Assembly: GCA_015698045.1 (NCBI GenBank)
Contig: BLAL01000043.1
Location: 434,001 to 498,000 of the forward strand
Length of the DNA: 64,000 bases
Source: Rhizophagus clarus
Taxonomy: Eukaryota > Glomeromycota > Glomeromycetes > Glomerales > Glomeraceae
Reading direction: 5' to 3'
Below, piece after piece: positions 26,095 through 37,806 of this stretch. Each line of letters begins with the position of its first letter. Position 1 is the stretch's first letter. Made by a program: the position numbers and the translations under genes. The notes below the pieces were generated by a model. That model worked only from the letters and a program-made list of their open reading frames with translations, did no database searches and had not been told where the DNA came from.

Positions 26095-27372
26095 TTAGAT
26101 ATTAAAAAGTTCTTTTAATTTCTTTACAGTTTCATCAGGATTATTAACAGAATGTCCTGTAACTTTAGGATGAGTATAAATTTCATAATCATTTCCTCCC
26201 TGCAGAATAAAAAGTTCATTAAATTTACAAATTATTAAAAACTATTAAAGCAGGGTATCAACAATTCTTTTACCTCATAAGTTTTATCACCAAAAAAGTG
26301 AATTGTTTTAAATTCTTCAGTTTCAATATGTTTGAGACAATAAGTTTTATCCCATCCGGTAGGGAATACATCGAAAGATATTTGTCCTCCTTTTATTTTA
26401 ATAAAGGAATTAATAAAAAAAATAATTTGAAATGTAAAGATTATTTTTCATTTGATTGTATACCAATTGAAAATGTCAAAGAATAATCGGGAAAAGCATT
26501 TTTCAATGCTAGTACGAATTTAGGTCGGATATTATGAATTTTGTCATACGCCTCGAATTCGGCCCGTTCTTTCATACTATAAAAAAGGAGAAATAAGGCT
26601 ATTTTAAATAATGAATATAACTACTTTTCAAATTCTTTTAAAAGTGCATTTCCCAACCTGCAGTTTCTTCCAATTGGTGAAACATTTATCATCCCATTTC
26701 TGAATTCTACGAAACATCCACTAAACAAAATAAATTTATAAACTGAAGATATTGTACTTTATTTAATAAATATTTGTTAATCATCTAATCTCGTCTTACC
26801 GTTTCTTTGGAAGATCAAGATCGGCAACGTATTTCAAAATAAAATTAACCAATTTCGTATATTTCTCTTCGCCTATCCATCCAATAAAACTCTAAAAGAA
26901 ATATTCAAATTGTAATTATTTAAACAGAATAAATTAGATCATTTGAAATTTCGATATTATACTTGAGATGCAAGTTGTTTTCCTGTTCTATAGGCTGTAA
27001 GTCCATTCTCCGAGAATGCAAAATCGAATTCATTAATACCTATTAAAAAAAAAATTAATTTCAAGTATTTGAAGAAAAAAGAAAATACTTCTACGTACAA
27101 TTTGGACCAAGCTGTTCTAGTTGCTTTGAAATATCAGAACCACCAACAAAACCAATGACAACTTTCTTTTTCAAAGCTTTAAGTATTTCTGTGACTTCGG
27201 GAGTTGCAGCCTGTAGTTAAAAATTAACCTTTAACTAGATATTTTTTTTTTTTTTTTTTTTTCTTAAAAAAAAAAAAGGAATTTAACTGACCCTACGAGC
27301 TGGAGTTAAAGTGCCGTCCACATCAAACAAAACAATAGTATCAGGATGTTCACGATCTTGCCAATCTGCCAT
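26095..27372 (-). CDS. SEC53: Phosphomannomutase
   Basis: Phosphomannomutase interconverts mannose-6-phosphate and mannose-1-phosphate, supplying GDP-mannose for glycosylation and the ER. Eight exons (26095-26199, 26274-26389, 26464-26576, 26658-26720, 26800-26891, 26963-27039, 27099-27210, 27292-27372) join in frame to 252 residues, the usual length. Motifs: the HAD catalytic signature [12 protein letters not shown] near the N-terminus, [53 protein letters not shown] and [16 protein letters not shown]. All catalytic aspartates expected of the family are visible. The start codon is only 169 bp from the start of the divergent RING-finger gene, so the two probably share a promoter. Confidence 0.96.
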
Positions 27373-27541
27373 TTTAAAGCGAATAGAGAAATTTAATTTT
27401 TACATTGGGATCCACATGATATGTTAGTTATGCTACACGAGACAATTTTAGAAACAAAGATATTTGTTTGTATCACAAAATTACTATTAACCTTATTAAT
27501 ATACAGCGACTTAAAATTACTTACGTAAATTTATTATACTC
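27373..27541. promoter_or_regulatory. Compact bidirectional promoter (SEC53 / RING E3)
   Basis: Only 169 bp separate two divergent start codons. The region must contain both 5' UTRs and core promoters. No specific element was identified by eye. Confidence 0.5.
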
Positions 27542-29055
27542 ATGTCATATTTTCAAGATTACATTCGGAGTCCTGGAACAACTTATCATGAACCTCTAAC
27601 TCGTTCCATTCCGAAACTTAAACCACTAAACGTAGCTTCTTGCTGTTCTTCTTGCGGTACCACATTTCGCTTGTTCCGTCCAAAATACAACTGTTATAAT
27701 TGTGGTGATTATTCAAATTCTTGTAGTCTTTTTACGCTTAAATTGCGACTAATTATTATTTTATTTATAGGAAATGTAACTTGTGGACGTTGTTCTAGTA
27801 ATAGAACAGAAATACAAAAATTTGGTTATTTTGAGTAAGTCAGTGATCTTTCACGTCTTATATTCAAACGTTTATTCAATTTTTAATAAAAAAAACGTTT
27901 CCAGACCTGTGCGTACTTGCGATTTGTGTTATAGTTATTTGAAAAGTAAGTTAATTAATTACGTGTTATTAAAAAAATATATAATGATTTTGAGCAAATA
28001 TTTATTATATTTATATAGTAATGAAAATGAATCGATCGCAACTTGCCAGATTACCAATTAAAAAGCTGCGAGAATATATTTCAGCATATAATCTCCCATG
28101 TCATAATATTATTGAGAAAGACGATTTAATTGACATTATCATAGTACATATACCATTGGAAGAACGTTATGAAGTTTATTATCGAGATCATTATCCAACA
28201 TCCCATGTATCTGGTAAGATTAGTGTGTCATTGAAGTGATATTTTTTGAAATTGATAATTCAACAAATTTAATTTAGCAGCGTCTGATACGCAACCGAGT
28301 GCTCGTACCGAAACTCAAAACGATACAAATAATACTGGTTATACGAGATCTCATACAGCTCAACCTCAACCCCAACCCCAACCCCAACCTCAAACCCAAC
28401 CCCAACCCCAACCCCAACCTCAAACCCAATCTCAACCCCAACCTCGATCTCAAACCCAATCTCAACCCCAACCTCGATCTCAAACCCAATCTCAACCCCA
28501 ACCTCGATCTCAAACCCAACCTCAACCACAACCACAACCTCGATCTCAACCTCAATCCCAACAGCCTTTACCGCAACGTCAACAAAATCATAAGCAATCA
28601 CAGAATCCTTCACATACAGCCCCAATATCACTCCAAACTATTATTAGAGATAAAGTTGATGTATCTAAATTATCCGTTAAAACTATTAAAGGAATTCTCA
28701 AAGAAAATTGTGTTGATTACTCCAAAATGGTTGAAAAATCTGAGTTAATAGAACGCATGGAAATTTTGATTAAGTGGGCAAAGCATGAAATGTCAAGTAA
28801 AGCAGGTGAAATTTCTGATGATGGATTATGTAGAATTTGTTGTGATGCACAATCAAACTGTTTATTTATGGATTGTGGTAAGTCGAAAAGTATTAAGATG
28901 CAATATGTGTGAATTGTAAAAATTTATTTGTTGTTATATATTTAGGACATATGTGCACTTGCTTGGATTGTGGAAAGAAACTGGAAGAAACTAAAAATGA
29001 ATGTCCAATTTGCAGAGAGACAATCATCAAAATAATCCGAGTTTTTAGGGCGTAA
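27542..29055 (+). CDS. FYVE-like/SAP/RING E3 ubiquitin ligase (CARP/RNF34-like)
   Basis: Likely an E3 ubiquitin ligase. Exons 27542-27704, 27771-27834, 27905-27945, 28019-28213, 28281-28877 and 28946-29055 join in frame to 389 residues. In order: a FYVE-type zinc finger with four CxxC pairs (CSSC, CYNC, CGRC, CDLC) but without the basic RRHHC patch, so phosphoinositide binding is doubtful; a SAP-like helix pair (RSQLARLPIKKLREYISAYN); a 100-residue Pro/Gln/Ser/Thr repeat; a second SAP-like segment (DVSKLSVKTIKGILKENCVD); and a C-terminal RING (CRIC, MDCGHMCTCLDCG, CPIC). This is the order seen in animal CARP/RNF34 proteins. The fifth exon has tandem acceptors three bases apart (after 28277 or 28280), so one residue may vary. 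The long frames on the other strand of the repeat are shadows. Confidence 0.88.
28363..28562 (+). repeat. Coding minisatellite (Pro-Gln repeat)
   Basis: Imperfect CAACCC/CAACCT hexamers are followed by three near-identical 30-bp units, each coding for QPRSQTQSQP. The repeat lies inside the RING-finger gene and keeps frame because units are multiples of three. All three frames of this strand and one of the other are open across it, which creates spurious reading frames. Confidence 0.85.
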
Positions 29056-29460
29056 ATGACTCTTAGACTTTATATAATTTTTAACAGTTAATATTCATAT
29101 TATAAAATAATTTAATTATAAGAGCGATCAGTAAAATGATGATAATTAATTAATTTTGGTTAAAATTATGGATTTTGAATTAATATTACCACCGATATAA
29201 AAGTTCCCGATTGTAATTATTATAAAAAGTAATAGTAGATATAAAAAAAATCAAACGCGTCTATTATATATAATTTTTTTATAGAATACACGACAATAAT
29301 CTAATTTGTAGTGTTTATACAATAAATGGATAGTATTAAATTTACAATTTAAGATTACAAAATTCATTATTTAACCATAATTATTTAAAGTTTTTACAGC
29401 AATTTCACCCTACAAAAAAAGTAAAAAAGAATTAATATTACAATCCTTAATAGAAAAAAG
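29056..29460. other. Convergent 3' region
   Basis: AT-rich gap between the RING-finger gene and the RMD1-like gene. A possible alternative last exon of the latter (about 29371-29409) could be spliced in with a weak GTTAGA donor. Otherwise nothing. Confidence 0.4.
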
Positions 29461-31177
29461 TCATCTAACAATACATACAATAGCGACGAAAACTGCAACA
29501 ACGATCAGCCAAATAATTATCCATGTAATTCTTGTCATATTTGAATTACCAATATCCTCACGTAACATATCTAATAAATCACTGATGATGTTACATCGTT
29601 CATTTAAAAGCTTTACGCGTTGAGGTATTTCAAGATAAGCTAATTTAAACAAAAATCCGTTAGTATTAATTAAATTTTTTAAAAAAGCCAATATAAAATT
29701 CATAAAGATAATAAATACATCTAATAGCATTATATAATGGTTCTAGGGATGGTTCGGACCAAAATATTTCCGGGGTATCTATATAAGGTGCAAATTTAAC
29801 ATGTTTAATTAAAGACACAAAAAAAGCACGATCATGTGGCTATGAAATTTTTTGATGTTATGCTTAACTCGAATAAAATGAGCTCACCTAATACATTAGA
29901 TACTAGATTTACATCTATACGTAACTTGAACAATCCCCCACTTAACTTTGTAACTTGAATTCGATCTCTGAATATTGTAAAATTTATTATTCTTCATTAA
30001 CGCTAATTATAAACAACGATGTTCTAAACTTACAAATTTAATCTTCCGGTTTGTGCCAACATTTTAGGTATATGTTTGGTTCTCTCGATAGTGTTATCCA
30101 TTTGCCATTCATATAGTGACAATTTTGTGCTTTGACTTATTGCGTGGCTAATCGTCAATTTGATCATATGATGATCAGTCTTTAATGTTATCATGTCATT
30201 AAATATTCTTGGCTGTCTATTAGATTCAATATCATATTGAAAATGAAATGTTTCAACTTCCGTGTCGTCTTTACTTAGAGGTCGAACTGAAATTCCAGAT
30301 CTAGCAATATCATTAAGTAACGAGTGTTCTTGTTCTTCCGTAAAATTCCAAATCACTACAACTCCATAATCAAAGTAAAAAACTTCACCAAGGTTAATTG
30401 GAGGAATTATAGGATTTGTTACTCCAGAATGTTCTCCTCCTTCAAGATTTTCATCCGATGAGAAATACTGAGATATATCATTATTATTTTCATAATTTTC
30501 AATCTGCCTATCAATGTATGTGTGTCCACTCGGAGACTGTACGTCGAACGATGACGCGATTTCGGTAATTCTCCCAGGAACTATAGGAAAATGATATGGT
30601 GAATATAAACATTCATCATAAAACCTAAAAATATACATAATTATAAGATTATAATGTAAAAATAAATAAAAATTATATATTATAAATACTTTGGTTGAAC
30701 ATTATGCTCTTTTCGAAGGAATTCCGTCAAAATTCCAAGATAAAAACCTTCTGCAATGCAATATGCTGTCACTCTTAAAGCAAATCAAAATCCTTTAAAT
30801 AAATCACGTTTCAGTTAATAAGCGATAATAGAATTCGAGCAAAATTTATACCTAGGATAATGTTTATTATCCCTTACTTCCTTCGTAAGTCTTTCAGCAA
30901 CAGGTGCCTCAACGTCAGAAGCCTCATCATTTGAAGCTAATATTACTTCTTCTTCGGGTAATAAAACTAATTTCTGCGATGTTTTTGTTGTTCGTAAAGG
31001 TTGTGTATGTTTTGCATGTTTCGTACGACTACTACTGGAAACAGCACTTGAAGTTTGAGCTCGATTTAACAGAGGTTTTTTAATCCTTGTTTGTGATGAA
31101 CTAGTAGAGCCTATTGTTTCTGGTTGAAATCTAGCGGAAGGACTACTCGGGGTGAGTTCGATTGGAATATCGGCCAT
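29461..31177 (-). CDS. RMD1/Sif2-like DUF155 protein
   Basis: Member of the DUF155 family, which includes yeast RMD1/RMD8, fission yeast Sif2 and mitochondrial RMND1. Six exons (29461-29639, 29719-29778, 29888-29967, 30034-30624, 30690-30773, 30852-31177) join in frame to 439 residues. The N-terminal third is Ser/Thr/Lys-rich and probably disordered. Conserved blocks: RVTAYCIAEGFYLGILTEFL, FYFDYGVVVIWNFTEEQE, DMITLKTDHHMIKLTISHAI, DTPEIFWSEPSLEPLYNAIR, YLEIPQRVKLLNERCNIISD, then a single C-terminal membrane span (ITWIIIWLIVVAVFVAIV). The tail anchor fits an ER or mitochondrial membrane protein. It diverges from PEX14, with 230 bp between starts. The family is firm; which paralogue is unknown. 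Confidence 0.9.
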
Positions 31178-31407
31178 TTTTTGATTTCTCGTTTTTTTTT
31201 TTAAATAAAATGATAATCAAAAAAATATCATAAATACTGACGAGGTCTGTCGATCATTACTGATTTATTATCATAAGAGTAGATATGCATGCCGGCCAAA
31301 GATTACAATAATCTCTGAAAATATCGTTCAAAGATTATTCTTAAATATATGTTATTTTATTGTAATTTTTTTTTTTAACTTTTTTTTTTAAAAAAAATTA
31401 ACTAATA
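31178..31407. promoter_or_regulatory. Bidirectional promoter (RMD1-like / PEX14)
   Basis: A 230 bp divergent gap with poly-T/poly-A tracts on both sides near the start codons. No specific element identified. Confidence 0.4.
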
Positions 31408-32509
31408 ATGTCTGCTATTCGACAAGAACTAGTACAATCAGCGATTAATTTTCTTAAAGATTCAAAAGTTCAGAATTCACCGCTACAAAAGCGTATAGCT
31501 TTTCTAGAATCCAAAGGGTTAACTTCGGATGAAATAGAAGAAGCATTAAGACAGGTGAAAGGTGGCTCACCGAGCAGTGCAACACCACCTCCACCCTCCA
31601 ACCAAGTAGTTATTGCACAACCTCCACCTGTTTCAAGAATGGATTGGCGAGATTTTTTTATTGCTGCAGTATTGGTTGGAGGTATTGGATATGCAATAGT
31701 GGAAGTCGCAAAGGTTACATTAATTTTTTCTAATTTATTTCATTAAATTGCGTATAATTTATACATTTCAAATCTAAATACTTTGATACTTGATTATATA
31801 GAGATATATATTGCCTTTATTAAAAACACCTACAGCGAAAGAACTTGAACGAGATAAGCAAGCACTTAATGATCAATTCACAGCTGCTTCGGAGACACTT
31901 GATGTTGTAAAATCCGATACACAAATTGCTAAAAAAACTATTGAGGAACAAGCTTATAGATTAAGGGAGTCATTAGAGACTCTAGATAAAATGATGAATG
32001 ATATCAAACAACAAGAAGTAAAAAGAGAGGCAGACATGAAAATTTTAAAAGAGGAAGTGGATGCTATCAAAGAATTAATACCGAAGGTATTCTATGTTTA
32101 TAAAAGAAAGTTATTTTAATAATGGCAAATTTAACATTTTTATTGTAATTAGCTTCTTGAAAAATCCAAGGATTCGCAGAACCAATCACTTTCAGAATTA
32201 CAACAAGAACTTAAATCGTTAAAATCCCTTCTTCTTAATCGAAGACCAAACTCAACAATTGGAACAACTACAACCGAAACATTAGCCTCACCAACATCAA
32301 TAACAACATCGCCCATGTATAATACCATAATACCATCGGTTTCGTCACCTTTTCCCGGAGTGACAACAGGTCGACCATCAATTCCGCCCTGGCAAATGGG
32401 TACGAACAACACTTCCACAATAAAGGTTCCGGTAGAACAAACCTCAAGTGAACAAAACGGAACCAGTACCGCAATAACAAACAACGGTGCTGAAAATAAT
32501 ACACATTAA
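31408..32509 (+). CDS. PEX14: Peroxisomal docking protein PEX14
   Basis: PEX14 is the membrane docking factor for the PEX5 cargo receptor in peroxisomal matrix import. Exons 31408-31713, 31802-32086 and 32153-32509 join in frame to 315 residues. The N-terminal PEX5/PEX19-binding domain is clear: RQELVQSAINFLKDSKVQ, then SPLQKRIAFLESKGLTSDEI. A Pro-rich linker (PPPPSNQVVIAQPPPVSR) precedes a hydrophobic segment (DWRDFFIAAVLVGGIGYAIV), then the LP-LL start of a long coiled coil (about residues 115-225) and a disordered Ser/Thr/Pro/Asn tail. Length and domain order match the family. Confidence 0.95.
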
Positions 32510-34389
32510 TTAATTAGAAATGTATTGTATGTGAGAATTTTTTAATAAAAATTGCACATATATACAAATATAGTTAATACTAGCAAGAACAGTAAAAAAA
32601 AGGGGCAATTTTTTTTCTTTCTTGTTAAGCGTAATATGTATCTTGAGATATGAATAATCGATAAAATATATTTTTTATGTACATGCATTATTATTTATTT
32701 TGGAACCTTTTATTAAATATAATGATATATATATATTTGTGTATATTTGAGTATATATACATACATATATATATATGTATATATATTTTTTTTTTTTTTT
32801 TTTTTTTTGTTGTTGTTTTCCTTTTATGATAAATTTATTCTCAAAAATATTGTTATCCTTTTTGAAAATTCTTTAGGCGATCTATTTAGGTATTTTATTG
32901 TAAAGGCCTTTGCTGCACCGTCTGAAGATGATGAATGAAGATAACTTTGAATTGGCCAAATAATAATCGACCCAAAAAATGTAGTGCAACAGAAACAAAG
33001 GGATTTGAAAACGTACTTTATGGATTATTTGTATATCGTATATACAAAAACCATCGAAAAAGAAAACGTTCGTTTTACGTGGCATCCTCTTTTACCACTT
33101 CACATCTACAACTTAAATTCCTTAATGTCACTTTTAAATAATAATTTAAATTGATTCCATATCGAATAACTTTTTCAGCCCGAAGCTGATAATTATATAT
33201 ATAATCAATAATAAAATAAGTCATATGACTTTATCATTGTATAATAGATTTAAATAATAAATAAAAAATATTTTTTTTTTTATACATAATACATAAAATA
33301 TATCACGATGACTTAGGATGACTTGTAATGTAAATAATATATATATATTACATGATCTTTTTGGATATAGACGGAAATTCCTATAATAACTGAGTAAGGT
33401 AGAGATCAGATCACCACATCAAAGGTAACAGGTAAATTTATTTTTATTTTTGTACTGATTATTGGTTCTTTTCTCACGTATTTAAATAAAACAATGATTA
33501 ATTTGGTGTGCGATGATTGAATGATACATGTGAATAATTTATTAACTTATTAGAATCTTGGAGTTTTATAACCAGAAGTATTCCACAAATTTACATATCA
33601 AGAAAAAACAACGGATTGATAATTTATTCCACTAACCTAAACATACTATATTTCTTTCTTAAAAAAAAAATGATTCACATAATAAGTCAAATTAATTTCA
33701 TGACGTAATAAAGTATGTAGGTACGTAAAATCAAATATATTATTAATCGATATTCTACATGTTTCTATACAGCCAAGAATTCGAAAAGAAGAAGAAATTG
33801 ATTATAATTTTTTTTGATATAACAACAAAGAAATATTTAATTAATATTACTTATTGCGGGCTGGCCATTATACAATACAAATTTTTGCCATGCGGAAGAT
33901 CCGTGGGATCTAAAAAAAATAATTGTATTTGTAATCGTACAACTTCGATCAATACATATTTGGTACATTTGATTACTAAAAATATTACGGAATTACGGAA
34001 CGTTTAATTCACCGTTATAATATTATTATCTTGATATTAAGTATAAATATACCCCCTTTCAAGAATATCGGTATTGTTTTCTCCGTTTCCGCATCCTCAA
34101 AATTTACAATTTTTTATCTGAGAAAATAGTATGATAGTCGGCTTATAATAAATTATTATCCTGTTCGTTGTACTGTGTATTTATCAGTAAAGAAAGAATT
34201 ATTTAACTTTAACAAATTAGGTATCCCGTTTGTCGTTCCCTGGTCTTTTTTATTTACATGGTAAAAATTTTTTTTTTTATTTTTTCTGAAAATCGGGATA
34301 TTTCGTTTTTGTAATATCTGCATATGACGATATCCTTTCTACATAGTAATAATTATTATAATATACTATTTTATATCAGATTATAATCG
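32510..34389. other. Intergenic, no supported gene
   Basis: About 1.9 kb upstream of the Zn2Cys6 gene. It holds TA microsatellites and a poly-T run (about 32787-32808). Small open frames at 32747-33141 and 33759-34007 lack recognisable domains. Confidence 0.5.
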
Positions 34390-37196
34390 ATGGACCCTCC
34401 CACATTCACAACATCCGATATAGATACTGATAATTTGGTATCTGCAAATAACCTTGAAGGACAAAATATCAAGAGAAAACGTTTGACTCAAGCATGCGAC
34501 GCGTGTCGAAAGAAAAAAGTTAAATGTAGTGGTGACAAGCCTTCATGCAATAATTGTACGCGACTTGGTACAACATGTACCTACCTACCTAGTACACGTA
34601 AAAGAGGTCCTAGAGTTGGCCTTGTGGAAAGTTTGGAGAAACGTCTTCAGCAAATGGAAAAACTTTTACAACCACTTAAAGAACAAGGAATTGTTGATGA
34701 TTCAGAAGAGAAAAAACCAATAAAAAAACCACGGTTAAATTTGAAAAATACCGAAACCGATAATTCTAATATTCTTGTTAATCCTTATAACGAACAACAT
34801 TCACAACATGGTCAAACAGAATTTATTAATATTTTTTCCCAACCACCGCAAACGGAACAACAACAACAACAGCATTCTCAACAAAAACAAACATCAGATG
34901 TAAGTAGTTCAAATAATATAACAAATGAAGAGGAGGAGGATGAAGAAGAAAACTTTTTATTTTTTGGAAATTCATCAGCAGCTCCAGGATTTCATAACCA
35001 AAGAGCATTTGTCCATTGTGACCGAGATCCACCGATAAAATCCGAAACTTCGGAAATTAATGAACATTCATCTCCGACCGAGTTTAATAATTCGGCCGAG
35101 AATATTCCGGCATATTCACCGATAACTGATATTATTAGTAATAGGAATAATGGTTTACCACCTGAAGATATTGTTGAACATCTTATCGCTTGTTACTTTC
35201 GTCATATGGATATTCAAACGTCGATGTTTCACGAGGCTACTTTTAAGAAACAATTAAGACAGAATAAAATTTCTCCGTTTTTAATATATGCAATGTGTGC
35301 TGTAAGTGCAAGGTAAATTTTAAATTAGTCTATAAATTAGAATTCATTCTTCATTTTAAACCTAATTTTTTATATCATTTCTTCATAATAAATTAATAAA
35401 ATTTAGATATTCTAAGCACCCATCTATCGTTCAGAAACTTCCTTATATGTCCGGCGAACCATTTGCGGCTATTGCTATAAGCAAATATTTGTTTGGAACG
35501 TTTGATTGTCCTTCTGTTGAACATGTTCAAGGTTTTTATTAATTATATTGATTTAATTTTTTTTTTTTTAAAATTTTTAATATATTAAATTTAAAAAATT
35601 TTCTCTTTTTTCTATCCTTATATCATTGTAGGTTTGATATTGATAACTATACACATGTACGGTATAGGTAAAGGACCAAGAGCATGGATGTATACGGGAA
35701 TGGCAGTAAGAATGGCTCAAGAGTTGGGTCTTCATAAAGTAGATGAAACAAAACATAAATTAAGTTCTGAAGGATTTTTCATTCAAAATGAGGTTAGGAG
35801 ACGTACATTTTGGGCATGTTTTCGACTTGATAGATTTGCAGCTTGTGCACTTGGTCGACCAACATTAATCGATGAGGATGATTGTGATGTAAGATTACCC
35901 TGCAATGAATCAATTTGGAGTTTAGAACATCCCTTTGAATGTCAATTAGTCGATGAGTTTTTCAAAGAGGATCAAATTAAACATGATACCCGTTTAACCC
36001 TTACAAATATAGGAATGAGTGCATGTCTTGTTAGTGTTTCGGCTTTACTTGGACGCGTTTGTCAACATGTGAATAGATCAAAACCATATAATGCATTACC
36101 GCCTTGGGATTCAAATTCAAAATTTGCTGAATTAGAAAAAGAATTGAATACGTGGTATAATTCATTAACACCTCATTATACTTATACTAGGGAAAGAGTG
36201 CAGCAATTAATGGCGGATGGAACGGGAACAACGTTCGCTTTGGTTCATATACTTTATTATTCAGCTATTGTAGTACTAAATCGACCAAATATTACCTCCC
36301 TTCAAAATAATGAAGTGTTGGATTGCCATATAGATTTTATGCAAGCATCAGCCAAAAGATGTTGTGCTGCGGCAAAGGTAATCTCTTCCATAGCGGAAGA
36401 TATTAATAATTATGGATGTCGTATATGTCCATTTTCTTTATATCCTGTATTTGTTACCACAACTATTCATATCAACAACATTTATAGTTCAGATATTAAT
36501 ATTGCGGACGATGCTAAAAAGAATTTATCTATAAATGAACAATTCCTGAAATCAATGGAACCTTATTGGGCGATGGCTACTAAGTTATTATATTTTGTCA
36601 AGGAGATGAAAAAGACTCTAGATTTATCCTATAATAAAGGAAATAATTCAGAACCAGGAGAAGATATTTCTATCGACACGGACTCAGTACTTAAAAATTA
36701 CTGGAATCGGGTTAATAATAATTCTATAATTGAATCAACAGCGAACCTTGATAATGTTTCTTCTATTATTGTACCTGAACAATTATTATCACCACGTTGG
36801 TTTAATGATACAACAATTATGGGGGATTCTTGGACTAATTTCCTTCGTTCACCTGGTCCTTTTTCACCTAGTCTATTACGTTTGATGAAAAAAGAAAATG
36901 ATAATTCAAATCAAGATAATTCGTATGATTATTTTTCACAAGATTTAACAACGTACAATGCTCCAACTACATTAGTTTATGATGGATATCCGATGATCGA
37001 TATGCCATCTGATTGGTCTACGACAGGTAGAGTATTTCCATTAAATCGTCCTATAAAACATTGGACCAACATCAATGGAAATATCATGAATTCAGCAATT
37101 GAGGGTACTTCATCTATATCTACTTCAACCTTTACTCCTTCATTAGCTACAACTACTGCTACAGGGGATATTAATATAGATTCTCTCCTTATATAA
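34390..37196 (+). CDS. Zn2Cys6 fungal transcription factor
   Basis: Fungal-type zinc cluster regulator. Exons 34390-35312, 35407-35531 and 35632-37196 join in frame to 870 residues. The zinc cluster is CX2CX6CX6CX2CX6C, beginning ACDACRKKKVKC at about residue 35, with a basic approach (IKRKRLTQ). A linker and short coiled coil for dimerisation (VGLVESLEKRLQQMEKLLQ) follow, then Gln/Asn/acidic low complexity. The fungal-specific regulatory domain starts around residue 255 (EDIVEHLIACYFRHMDIQTSMFHEATF) and includes GKGPRAWMYTGMAVRMAQELGLHK and EVRRRTFWACFRLDRFAACALGRPT-like motifs. The C-terminus is Ser/Thr-rich. The regulatory domain resembles the XlnR/Fungal_trans group, but targets cannot be inferred. 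Confidence 0.92.
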
Positions 37197-37806
37197 ATAA
37201 TTTTTTAAAAAAAAAAAAAAAAAAAATATTCTGATTGGTTATTATTGTACACATTTCTGTTTGTTAGACTTTGTATTATAGATTTTTATATGTAACATAA
37301 TTGTAAGATTTTAAGAAATCCTTTATATGTTCATAATTATAATTTGAAATTTTTTACTGTAGTTTTAAACTCATGAAAAACATATAACCCAAACTTTTAA
37401 GTTTATTAAAATTATATATATTTTTTTATTTTTAATAAATATTTATATAAATATAAATTGAATTTACAAAGCAAGCGAAAACATTGTTAAGGGGATAGTA
37501 GAGTATTTAAAGCAATGATTTAGTGGAAAACAAAATTCGAATACAAAAAGAAAAAAAAATGTAGATAATAAAAAAAGTAACAAAAAAAAAAATAAAATAA
37601 AATAAAATTAAAAAAAAAAAATATTCAAAGCAATAAAAAACACTCTTATCCGCTAACAAAGAGGAATAATAAAAACCGTTGATAAATAACATGGAATCTA
37701 CACTATAGTAATTTCTTGTCATTCATTGATTTTTAGGTGTATTTTGGCCATTCGTAGGTTTTCTAGCGCAAAAACTAAATTATTATAGAAAAAGGTTCAG
37801 TAGATG
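37197..37806. other. Convergent 3' region
   Basis: A poly-A/T rich gap between the Zn2Cys6 gene and the HAC1-like gene. The open frame at 37507-37722 is Phe-rich low complexity. Nothing else seen. Confidence 0.5.

Noticed and set aside
28363..28440. CAACCC runs resembling a telomere-like repeat
   Set aside because: They are inside a gene, in frame, and degenerate; better explained as a coding minisatellite.
28269..28748. Long open frames on both strands over the Pro-Gln repeat
   Set aside because: They arise because the hexamer repeat lacks stops in several frames; the frame continuous with FYVE, SAP and RING exons is the real one.
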